DNA from: Cyclobacterium salsum
GTDB taxonomy: Bacteria > Bacteroidota > Bacteroidia > Cytophagales > Cyclobacteriaceae
Direction of reading: 5' to 3'
NCBI RefSeq assembly: GCF_010119245.1
Contig: NZ_WNKG01000018.1
Coordinates: forward strand, 1-61,405
Length of the DNA: 61,405 nucleotides
Of this stretch, positions 12,680-21,294 are shown piece by piece. The position numbers and the translations under genes are program-made. Every line of letters begins with the position of its first letter. The stretch's first letter is position 1. Under the pieces are notes generated by a model, which worked only from the letters and a program-made list of their open reading frames with translations, had not been told where the DNA came from and did no database searches.

Positions 12680-15600
12680 TAATACTCCTGCTGATTTTTT
12701 ACAATGTCCAATATCCGTTCGACTTCATCGGGGGTGACAATACCATTTTTATTAAGTATCTCCTCTATTTTCAAGCGAACTTCTTTGGTCTTAAATTTAT
12801 TATCACGCCAGGCATCTTTTTTGGTATACTGAATTGCTTGGTCAAGCTCTTCCGCAAGGCTTTCGTTTTGCCCTAAATTATCGTATAAAGCTCTTTTCGC
12901 GCTGGTGTTAATTATCTCCGGGTAGGAGCTGGACTTTTCCGGTTTTTTAATCTTTTTCGTAAGCTCAACTATTTCATTTAAATATGCTTCGTATTTTTCA
13001 GCTTGTTCTTTCCTGCGTTTGATGAGTTCATCAAGTAGCGTACTCATTTTTTCGTAGTACGCTGGGTTTGTGGGGCTTTCCTCAATGATGACTTTTCGTA
13101 AGTTATTCTCAATAGTTTCTGCCATGGCTTCTTTGTTGCGCCTTGTCTTTTCCGGCAATTCGTTCAGGGCATCTTTTCCTTTCTCAACAATAAGTTCCAC
13201 CAAGCTCAAATCGTCAAATTTCGATAACACCCGACTTTCATCTGCTCCCAGGTACGCATCAATCAAATGACGCATGGCAGGTTCATATTGCTTCAAATCA
13301 ACATAATCACCACTGGAAATTTGAACTTCCTTACGAATGTTCTCGAAGTACTTCACTTCCTCCCGAATACGCTGAGCAGTCGCTTCATGGTATCCTGCTT
13401 CTTTCATTTCATCGGCAATGTTGGCATAGGAGCGGATCAGCTTGATAACGGCTTTGTAGAGTGCCACCCTTCTTGGTTCGGTATCTTTTAATTCATCCTT
13501 GTTTTCCGGGTCTCCAACAAAATACCGCTGGAATTGCATCTGCTCTTTTGGTGGTTCGACCGGTTCTACCAATGCCTTTATTTCTTCCAAGGCTTCATCT
13601 AAACGCTCTTTGCCTTTCTTCAAGCGATCCTGAAGCAAACCGGCCACATCTTCTTTTTCATAAGCATCAAAGGCTTCAGAGGTGTAGTCTTTGATAGACT
13701 TATCCAAACTATTGAATAAATCTTTATAATCGACAATGTAACCGTATTCTTTGTCTTCTCCATCCAGGCGATTTACACGGCAAATGGCCTGAAACAGGCC
13801 GTGATCTTTCATGCTCTTATCAATATACAAATAGGTAGCCGAAGGCGCATCAAAGCCAGTAAGCAATTTATCCACTACAATGAGCAGTTTCATCTGTGCG
13901 GGGTCATCCACAAACTTCTTTTTAACCTCCTTCTCAAATTCCTCCGCTTTGTTTTGCGCTTCATCTTCAGAAATATTGAAGTAATTCGCGATCATTTTAC
14001 GGTATACATCGTATTTAAGCAGTTTTTCGGTGGTTCCTTCTCCTGTTTCCTCGCCTTTAATATCACCATGATGGGGTGCGTAGGAGGTGATTACCGCACA
14101 TTGCTTTAATCCCGTCTTTTGAAATACCTCATAGTACCGGCAAGCGTTATAAACACTTTCTGAAACCAGCATCGCATTTCCCCTTCCGTTTTGCAGGCGC
14201 TCTTTGGTAGCCATGTCAATCATTACATCGCTGACAATCTTTTCCAGTCGGTCAATGGAACTGAATACTTTCTTCATTGTGCCCCAGCGTTGCTTGAGCT
14301 CCGTTTTGGCCAAGTCAGTCAAGCCTTTGGTTTTAGCATCAAACCATTGATCGATCTTGTCCATGCTGGTGATCTTCTGCTCAATGTCTCTTGCTTCATA
14401 ACGCAAGTCCAGCACAACCTTGTCGGCCACGGCTTCATCAAACTTGTAGGTGTGAATGTATTTACCAAAGACCTCCAGGCTGGTCTGCTTGTCTTTTTTT
14501 AACAGAGGCGTTCCGGTAAAACCTATGAAGATGGCGTTAGGTAACAATGTTGTCATGCCTTCATGCAGTTTTCCGCTTTGGGTGCGATGGCATTCGTCTA
14601 CAAAAACATAAATATCTCCCTTGGCTTTGAAGTCGGAAGGGAGTTGATTTTTAAGCCCTTCGAGATAGTTATCTACGTCCTTTTCATTGATTTCTTCCTT
14701 GCCGCCAAACTTGTGCACTAGCGAACAGATAAGCCAGGGCGAATGGCTATTCAGTTTATTTATTAAATCCTCTCCACTGCTAGTACGGTAAATATGTTCA
14801 TCAACCCCTTTAAATACCTTTTCAATCTGTTCATCCAACTCCGTACGGTCGGTAATGACCAATACCCTGGCATTTGGGCTGTACTCTCTTATCCACTTGG
14901 TAAGCCAAACCATGGTAAGGCTTTTACCGCTACCTTGTGTGTGCCAGATGACACCACCTTCCTTGGTGCGAACGTGTTCCTGTGCAGCTTTTACCCCAAA
15001 GTACTGATTGGCACGGCATAGCTTTTTTTGTCCCCGATCAAAAACCACAAAATCATGGATAATTTCAAGAAATCGCTCTTTGTCGAGCATTTCGATAATG
15101 TTTTTATCCAGCTTGTCCTCAACCGTAGCGGCTAGGTCACGTATGGGCTTGGTTAATTCCAGTAGGTAATTATCATTGGGATTACGTTGCGGGCTGACTT
15201 CCTTCCATTGCAAATAGTACCGCTCCGATGTTTCTATAGAACCATAGGCCAAACCTTCCAAATCATTGCCGGCCATGATGAACTGCATGGTAGTGAAGAA
15301 AGGCCCGATGAACAAGTGCTTTTGGTTGTCCAGGTTTTGTCGTATGCCTTCAGAGATACTTACTGTGCTGCGCTTGAGTTCGATCACACCCAGGGCAATG
15401 CCGTTCACATACACCACAATATCAGGGCGTTTTTTGTGTACGCCTCTGATAGTAACCTCCTCCGCAATAGCAAAATCGTTGTTCTCCGGGTTGTTCCAAT
15501 CTATTAGCCATACTGTTTTCTTGTTTTGACCGATCTCAGGCTGCACGTTTACCCCATAGCGCAGCAGCGTATACACCTCCTGATTGATGTAGTAGGGCTT

Positions 15601-15825
15601 TTTGCTTTGGTCGCTGGCCGTTTTGGTGAACTCATAGAGTGCTTTGGTAATGAGGTTTTCGGAATAACCCTGTTTAGTCAGCCAGTCTTTAAGGATTCCT
15701 TCTTCGATGTTGCTATTTGCTTCTCTTTCTTCCCAGTTGCCCAGGTAGCGGTAGCCGAGCTTTTCCTGAAAAAGCTTCACGACCCGGTTTTGGGTGATGC
15801 GTTCTTTTTGGCCGACTTTGCTCAT
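12679..15825 (-). CDS. hsdR: Type I restriction enzyme R subunit (HsdR)
   Basis: A 1048-aa translocase-nuclease of a Type I restriction-modification complex. The N-terminal PD-(D/E)xK nuclease site is visible as P134-D135 and E149-x-K151 (RPDIVVYV, GVIELKRS). The SF2 helicase motor follows: Walker A 'TQGSGKSLTM' near residue 300, Walker B 'VFVDECHRTQ', 'GFTGTPLLKKD' and 'QAICRVNRLDG'. The C-terminal third is helical and charged, the part that docks on HsdM/HsdS. Length is normal and no motif is lost. It overlaps the DUF262 gene by 4 nt. It cuts DNA lacking the methyl mark after ATP-driven translocation. Confidence 0.95.
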   Translation of the reverse strand: MSKVGQKERITQNRVVKLFQEKLGYRYLGNWEEREANSNIEEGILKDWLTKQGYSENLITKALYEFTKTASDQSKKPYYINQEVYTLLRYGVNVQPEIGQNKKTVWLIDWNNPENNDFAIAEEVTIRGVHKKRPDIVVYVNGIALGVIELKRSTVSISEGIRQNLDNQKHLFIGPFFTTMQFIMAGNDLEGLAYGSIETSERYYLQWKEVSPQRNPNDNYLLELTKPIRDLAATVEDKLDKNIIEMLDKERFLEIIHDFVVFDRGQKKLCRANQYFGVKAAQEHVRTKEGGVIWHTQGSGKSLTMVWLTKWIREYSPNARVLVITDRTELDEQIEKVFKGVDEHIYRTSSGEDLINKLNSHSPWLICSLVHKFGGKEEINEKDVDNYLEGLKNQLPSDFKAKGDIYVFVDECHRTQSGKLHEGMTTLLPNAIFIGFTGTPLLKKDKQTSLEVFGKYIHTYKFDEAVADKVVLDLRYEARDIEQKITSMDKIDQWFDAKTKGLTDLAKTELKQRWGTMKKVFSSIDRLEKIVSDVMIDMATKERLQNGRGNAMLVSESVYNACRYYEVFQKTGLKQCAVITSYAPHHGDIKGEETGEGTTEKLLKYDVYRKMIANYFNISEDEAQNKAEEFEKEVKKKFVDDPAQMKLLIVVDKLLTGFDAPSATYLYIDKSMKDHGLFQAICRVNRLDGEDKEYGYIVDYKDLFNSLDKSIKDYTSEAFDAYEKEDVAGLLQDRLKKGKERLDEALEEIKALVEPVEPPKEQMQFQRYFVGDPENKDELKDTEPRRVALYKAVIKLIRSYANIADEMKEAGYHEATAQRIREEVKYFENIRKEVQISSGDYVDLKQYEPAMRHLIDAYLGADESRVLSKFDDLSLVELIVEKGKDALNELPEKTRRNKEAMAETIENNLRKVIIEESPTNPAYYEKMSTLLDELIKRRKEQAEKYEAYLNEIVELTKKIKKPEKSSSYPEIINTSAKRALYDNLGQNESLAEELDQAIQYTKKDAWRDNKFKTKEVRLKIEEILNKNGIVTPDEVERILDIVKNQQEY

Positions 15826-18203
15826 GTTTCTAAATTATTAAATTCCTGTATATAGCTTAAATAGACACAGTTGTCGTCTATCGCTTTATAATCAGTATCT
15901 TCGTTTAATTTATATTCAAATGATTGGGTATCTCGTGCATATCTAACTTGGCACTTAGACTGGTTATCTCCGACTTCAAGGAAACTTCTGTCTGAGCCTT
16001 TTTTTACTTTTATTAGTTTAGAGGCTATCTCCTTGCCTTTAAGCCATTCATGCAAGGCGGTTATTCTAAGTTCGCTATGGTAATGGCTAAGCCTTGAATT
16101 GCCAAGCAACCTGATATGTTCCTTTCCCTCCCAATTCATTAACATCTGACCACAGTACCTAAATAGCGCCGGCTCCTTGATAAAATAGATTCTCCAATCG
16201 CGAATTTCTGCTTCCTTGCCCTTAATAAGCTTCTCTAATGAACCTGTAGAGCATTCACATTCATCCAATAGTTTTTTGAGCATGGACAATCTTTGCCCAT
16301 TATCATCATTTACAAATAAATACCGCCAATTTTCGTCTCGCTGTCTACTGTTACTTCTAATGGAACGATAGAAGCTCCAACGATTTGACGTTAGTGGTCT
16401 CATCCAATGGGTTTCATGGTCACCAATGGTTAAAAGAGCTCTTTGTATCAAAAATTGACCATTATCTAAATGATCAGGGGTGAATAACTGATTTAATCTT
16501 TGCCAGTACTTCTTAAAAAGTTCGAGGTTGGCTACGCCCTCTTGTTTTGATAGCTCAATGATGAACCCTACCTGTCCGTAAAAGTAGAAGTGGTTCTCTG
16601 CCTCATGCAATACCTCATTCCATTCTGGATCCATTTTAGCTTTCTGTATTTCTTCGCTTTGCTGCTTTTGGCTGAAAAAGCTGATCCATGATTTATCACG
16701 TAATTGTATTTGAAGAAATTCATTGATATTTAGTATTGCCTTCGCATCGAATTTATTGAGCGACTGGATTGCATTTATATAAGGTACGTTATCATCAATT
16801 CTTGAGTTATAAATGATATTGCGGCTTACCCGCAGCCAAGCTAGAAAATTGATCTTATCGTCTTCAGAAAACTTATTTACAGGCTTTGAAATATGACGTA
16901 AAAAAATAAGCACCGCATACACAAATACTTTATGATACAGGTTACTTAGATCGGGAAAGTGGCGTAACAAGGCCGAAGTGAATTTACCGTTATCCTCCTC
17001 AATATTATAGAATGTATCTGTCCAAACTTCCTCAATGAGTTCATTCAAAAAATTCCTGTCTTCCTTACTACTCAAAATTTCAAGCACGGAGAAACACCAA
17101 TTGACGGAATCAACGGTATGCACTTCCTTTTCCTCATAAAAGGCAGTAGGGATAAATTTATCAGAACCAAGGCGATTGATCAATCCTATTATGTCTTCAT
17201 CAATTCTATCATTACTTATTGAGGCCATTTCTAATTTTTTGAACAAGGCCAGGGTGTTAAAAAAGGCCAAATAGTGTTGATCCACGCCTTCAACATCCAT
17301 CCGTTCTGACCAGAATATATCCAGCCATTCCTTGTCCAACTTATTAAGCCAATCCGTAACCTTGATTTCTTCAGAAGCTTTGTACTGCTTTTCCAGCCAG
17401 GCTTTAAAGTTCTCGAAATCAGATAAAGGCTTACCCCTGGCATTCATTTTCACGTACAGGTCATCCTCAAGCCCCTCTTCCTTTAGATCAAAAAAATCGA
17501 ATGAAACCCGCTTTGATTCAGTCAGGCTCTGCCAGATTATCCCTAAGTCATCATCCCACAATGCCCTGCATTGATTTTGGATCTCATCTAATGCCATCAA
17601 CATTCCGGCAACAGTAGGGTCTTTGTCCCAAAACTCAAAAAACCAAGCTTGATCTCTAATTTCCGCTGACAGTTGAATATCGTCACTCCGTTTTAAAACC
17701 TGTGCGTTTTCTACTAATTGGTTGATAAAACTTGTAGAGCTTTTCCGGGTCTTATATTGAAAGCTTTTCAATTTTTGAACCGCATTTGCAGAAACTCGAG
17801 CACCTATATATAAATGGAAAAGAAATAGGGTTGTCAAACGCTGTTGGCCGTCTATTGGGATAAGCGTGCGGTCATTGCCGGTCTCCACCGGGCTCTCTCC
17901 AATTTGGTGTTGGAAATCAATGCCGTGGTCACTGCTAAAACGTTCCAAAACTTCTGCCATTTGCTGTAGGCTCTCTTTGCTTTTTTCGAATTGGGCGATG
18001 CTTTCCTTATGGATAGATTGACCGAATATAAAATCTAAATGAAGAGGTTGACTTGCATGCCGACAGGAGTTAATCAGGTCGGAAACAAACTTCTTTCTGA
18101 TGGCATTGGCTTTTGGCGTATCACGCCCCTGAGCATAATCACGTTGAATTTCCGGGATTTCGATTTTGCTGTTATCTATGATTTGCCAAAAAGTTTGTTC
18201 CAT
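15822..18203 (-). CDS. DUF262 protein embedded in the Type I operon
   Basis: A 793-aa protein. The N-terminus has the DUF262 (ParB/GmrS-like) signature: 'IEIPEIQRDYAQGR' at 15-27 and 'PIDGQQRLTTLFLFH' at 116-130. In GmrSD and SspE this domain binds nucleotides and drives DNA cleavage. A second conserved strip, 'DDLYVKMNARGKPLSDFENFKAWLE', fits the same family. I see no DUF1524 HNH motif in its C-terminal half, unlike its neighbour. It overlaps genes on both sides by 1-4 nt and so is co-translated with the restriction subunits. It may be a second recognition or nucleotide-sensing unit; that is inference. Confidence 0.8.
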   Translation of the reverse strand: MEQTFWQIIDNSKIEIPEIQRDYAQGRDTPKANAIRKKFVSDLINSCRHASQPLHLDFIFGQSIHKESIAQFEKSKESLQQMAEVLERFSSDHGIDFQHQIGESPVETGNDRTLIPIDGQQRLTTLFLFHLYIGARVSANAVQKLKSFQYKTRKSSTSFINQLVENAQVLKRSDDIQLSAEIRDQAWFFEFWDKDPTVAGMLMALDEIQNQCRALWDDDLGIIWQSLTESKRVSFDFFDLKEEGLEDDLYVKMNARGKPLSDFENFKAWLEKQYKASEEIKVTDWLNKLDKEWLDIFWSERMDVEGVDQHYLAFFNTLALFKKLEMASISNDRIDEDIIGLINRLGSDKFIPTAFYEEKEVHTVDSVNWCFSVLEILSSKEDRNFLNELIEEVWTDTFYNIEEDNGKFTSALLRHFPDLSNLYHKVFVYAVLIFLRHISKPVNKFSEDDKINFLAWLRVSRNIIYNSRIDDNVPYINAIQSLNKFDAKAILNINEFLQIQLRDKSWISFFSQKQQSEEIQKAKMDPEWNEVLHEAENHFYFYGQVGFIIELSKQEGVANLELFKKYWQRLNQLFTPDHLDNGQFLIQRALLTIGDHETHWMRPLTSNRWSFYRSIRSNSRQRDENWRYLFVNDDNGQRLSMLKKLLDECECSTGSLEKLIKGKEAEIRDWRIYFIKEPALFRYCGQMLMNWEGKEHIRLLGNSRLSHYHSELRITALHEWLKGKEIASKLIKVKKGSDRSFLEVGDNQSKCQVRYARDTQSFEYKLNEDTDYKAIDDNCVYLSYIQEFNNLET

Positions 18204-20017
18204 TATGCCTCCTTTTCATCAGGAAAAAACTCTTTTAATACGCTTGCGATAGACTGCTGGTAGCCTTCCATATCATGGGATGACCAATACTCCAACTGTA
18301 TATTTTCTTTGGCGCTTGCCTTTTTCAAAAAACAATCCAAGGTACCCAATGGGATATATCTCCGGGTTTCATGCCTGAGAATCGAATCCCTTTTTTCTTT
18401 GAAGGGCTTATTGTTCAAGCCACTATTCGTTTCCTTGTCTAGCAAAGCCAAATTCAGAATACCGTGTAAGTCGAAATCATCCTTATACTTCTCCGTAAAC
18501 TCAGTTAGTTCGTCCTGTATTTCTAGGGAAATATTGTCTGTATCAATTTCACTTATTCTATTCTGAAGTTGAGTAATGGTTTCCTCAAACACCCCCTTTT
18601 GATCCACTTCCAGTTCATTGGCTCTTTCTGAGAAATCAGTTAGCCATGGCAGTGCATGTTTTTTACTCTTGATGGCCTTTGGGTTTTGCGGATGAATATG
18701 CTCCAGTGACCAGGACTCATTGCGGTACAAGTGAAACGGGAACCGTTGCCCCGGAAAAGTGTTTTCCAGCAGTTTAATATTGTACAACAGCAAAAAGATC
18801 TGGCAATCATTTTTATCGTCTTCGTAACTCAACTGGTCAAAACTGAAGCGTGGAAGGCGTTGCCTGTCTCTTTGCTTGGTAGATTTCATCGTTTCATGAA
18901 TGAAGGCGTTAAGCGTTTCCTTTATTTTTGACTTACGAAGACCCTTCGTTTTTTCTACTAATTCTTCCAATTGCTTTATACCGGCATTGATGAGAAAGCC
19001 CACTTTATGATACACCTCCAGATCATTGTACCATTCTGTCAGTCTATGATAGAGGTTCAGTAAGTCATCCCAGGCTAAGCGCTCCTCTTTCTCCGCAAAC
19101 CAATCGTACGGACTTTGAGCTTTAGTTCTTCCTGAGGAAAGAATATCAAACAGTAAGCCAACGCGTGTCTGATAGGAATCTGTCTCTTTTTGATTGATGA
19201 AGTACCAAAAGTCATCGTCATGCAACTGTTTTTCGATGGCATCCCATTCTTCTGCCAACTGTTTGATCTTGTATTGTTTGATGTCCCATGCATCACGATT
19301 TCGCTGGAGCTTTAAAATGAACAGTGCTTTTATCAATTCTGCATCGGTAAGCTTTATTTTACCGGCATTGATATTGATGAAACGGTCTTCAACCGATTGA
19401 CCCTGCAAATTAATCGGATGCCAGATTAGGTAAGTATTTTCTAATATTTTGGCAGTCAGCTTTTCTGCTGTCTCCTGGTCTTTATCTGAAAACCAGCGAT
19501 GGATGAGAACATAGGCCTGGAATAAATGGAAATTATCAATATTATCTCTTTGGGGATTATTTTCGGTAAAGCCTTCCCAAAGTTCTTCCGGGCTTTCTTC
19601 CTTTTTCAGCCATTCATCCAGTAGGGCGTTCTCCCTGATTTGTTTAAGGAATTCAGCCGTTGTTTCGCGTGTGTTATAGTTGATGCTATAAGACGGTAAT
19701 TGTTTATGCAGCCGCTTATTCAGAGTCGCCAAAATCAGGTAAAGCGTGGTAAGCCGTTGCTGACCATCCACCAATTCCCATGATTTTCCACCTACTTTAC
19801 TTTCAACCACTGCAATGGGCTGGAGGCTGTATTTACGGTTTTCAGTAGCCTGCCAAATATCATTGAGCAAATAATTGATTTCTGACTCACCCCAGCGATA
19901 GCCGCGTTGGTAGGGAGCCACATAAAACGGAGTATTACCAATCGCCTGTATTAATGCTCCAGCGGAATGAAAACCAATTTTATCCAAGTCTATATGGTTC
20001 CAGTTTTCCCCCATCAA
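18203..20017 (-). CDS. DUF262-DUF1524 protein (GmrSD/SspE-like)
   Basis: A 604-aa fusion. DUF262 lies at the N-terminus (FYVAPYQRGYRWGE at 31-44, LVDGQQRLTTLYL at 82-94, and 'EDRFININAGKIKLTDAELIKA' near 210-231). A DUF1524 HNH-type nuclease motif follows in the C-terminal half, 'WSLEHIHPQNPKA', with His440 and His442. This domain order is that of GmrSD, a Type IV nuclease against modified phage DNA, and of SspE, a partner of phosphorothioate marking. Here it sits between hsdS and the second DUF262 gene, overlapping both by 1-4 nt. It likely adds an attack on modified DNA to the Type I system. Confidence 0.88.
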   Translation of the reverse strand: MMGENWNHIDLDKIGFHSAGALIQAIGNTPFYVAPYQRGYRWGESEINYLLNDIWQATENRKYSLQPIAVVESKVGGKSWELVDGQQRLTTLYLILATLNKRLHKQLPSYSINYNTRETTAEFLKQIRENALLDEWLKKEESPEELWEGFTENNPQRDNIDNFHLFQAYVLIHRWFSDKDQETAEKLTAKILENTYLIWHPINLQGQSVEDRFININAGKIKLTDAELIKALFILKLQRNRDAWDIKQYKIKQLAEEWDAIEKQLHDDDFWYFINQKETDSYQTRVGLLFDILSSGRTKAQSPYDWFAEKEERLAWDDLLNLYHRLTEWYNDLEVYHKVGFLINAGIKQLEELVEKTKGLRKSKIKETLNAFIHETMKSTKQRDRQRLPRFSFDQLSYEDDKNDCQIFLLLYNIKLLENTFPGQRFPFHLYRNESWSLEHIHPQNPKAIKSKKHALPWLTDFSERANELEVDQKGVFEETITQLQNRISEIDTDNISLEIQDELTEFTEKYKDDFDLHGILNLALLDKETNSGLNNKPFKEKRDSILRHETRRYIPLGTLDCFLKKASAKENIQLEYWSSHDMEGYQQSIASVLKEFFPDEKEA

Positions 20018-21294
20018 ACCAATCTTTTTTTCCCCGTCAACAACTCCTGCATCATCCCCACCTTCAACTGCCGGTACTTGGTCAGTTGCGCTTCCAGTTG
20101 CTCGATCTCAGTGTCCATGTTGGAGAGGATGCGGGCGATGCGGGTTTGTTCGGTTTTATCTGGATAAGAAATAGATAAATGAAGCAAGTCCTTAGTATAA
20201 ATTGCTGCCACACTTGTCGTGCCTGTTGCTATATCTTTTAGCGATTTAATCACTCCTTCTGTGTTGAAAAGGCTATTCATGAAGTAATTTGATGAAATGA
20301 ATTCATCCTTAAAAACCATTCTCATCAAGTTGGAATTAAAATATGCTAATGGTAATTCATTTTTCCAGATAGCTACTTTTCCGACTAGTTCCAATGTGTT
20401 TCTCGTGTTAAACAGTAAATCATGGAACCGCAACTTGTCCCTTTCATCTAATTGTTGACTTATGATTTGCTCGACTTTTTCTAAAGAGATATAACCTCTT
20501 TGAATATTTCCCATTTTAATCAATGGAGGACCTGAAGCTTTTTTAGAATTTTGATAGTTCCCACCTAGTTGAGTAGATGCCAATATCTCATGTAGTTTTT
20601 TCACCTCCCACCCCTCCTTCGGCCTCAACAATTCCTGTGTCGCCCCTTGTTTGATGGCGCGTTTTTTGGCGATGAGCTGCTCCTGGGCTTGGATGAGGTC
20701 ATCCATATCGCTCAGGGCGGTGGCAATGGCGCGTTGTTCGGTGAGGGTTGGGGGGAGGGGGATGTGGATATCGGATAACAATCTCCCATTTGTCAAAGCT
20801 CTTGTTGTAATTGATGCCGTTCGCTCAATTTGCTCACGTGCGATGCTTGAACTGAAGCAAAAGCGACAAAAATCAGAATTGAAATCTGATGATTTAGGTC
20901 TAGCCCTAAGTACAAAGCCACTAAAAACAGTATCCTCTAAGTCTTCTATACAAACTGCTGAAATCCCTATTTCCTCTCTGGTTTCAGAAGTACGGGTAAA
21001 GAATACATCATTAACCTTAACACTATATCTTTTTATTTCTTCTCGCGACAGTTGTACCTTTCCATGAATCACATTTCTTGTAATAGCAGTATTTTCAAAT
21101 ACATCCATATAATTGACTATAGGGGTGCCTGACCCGAAATACTTTTTCTCTTTGTTTAATCCATTTTTGAACTCAAAATGATTACCAATAGATTTCACCT
21201 CCCAATCCACCGGTATCATTCCCACTTCGGTTTGTTTCAAGCCCTTCGGCAAGCTTAGGGTATCACCCGTTTTATTTTCTGTTACTTCTACCAT
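20014..21294 (-). CDS. hsdS: Type I specificity subunit (HsdS)
   Basis: A 426-aa specificity subunit with two target-recognition domains (about 25-185 and 235-390), each followed by a conserved helical spacer: 'LTEQRAIATALSDMDDLIQAQEQLIAKKRAIKQ'-like at about 190 and 'EQTRIARILSNMDTEIEQLEAQL' near the C-terminus (quoted in part). The repeated layout gives a two-part DNA target, each half read by one domain. The target cannot be predicted by eye. It overlaps hsdM by 7 nt and the DUF262-DUF1524 gene by 4 nt. No sign of truncation. Confidence 0.93.
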   Translation of the reverse strand: MVEVTENKTGDTLSLPKGLKQTEVGMIPVDWEVKSIGNHFEFKNGLNKEKKYFGSGTPIVNYMDVFENTAITRNVIHGKVQLSREEIKRYSVKVNDVFFTRTSETREEIGISAVCIEDLEDTVFSGFVLRARPKSSDFNSDFCRFCFSSSIAREQIERTASITTRALTNGRLLSDIHIPLPPTLTEQRAIATALSDMDDLIQAQEQLIAKKRAIKQGATQELLRPKEGWEVKKLHEILASTQLGGNYQNSKKASGPPLIKMGNIQRGYISLEKVEQIISQQLDERDKLRFHDLLFNTRNTLELVGKVAIWKNELPLAYFNSNLMRMVFKDEFISSNYFMNSLFNTEGVIKSLKDIATGTTSVAAIYTKDLLHLSISYPDKTEQTRIARILSNMDTEIEQLEAQLTKYRQLKVGMMQELLTGKKRLV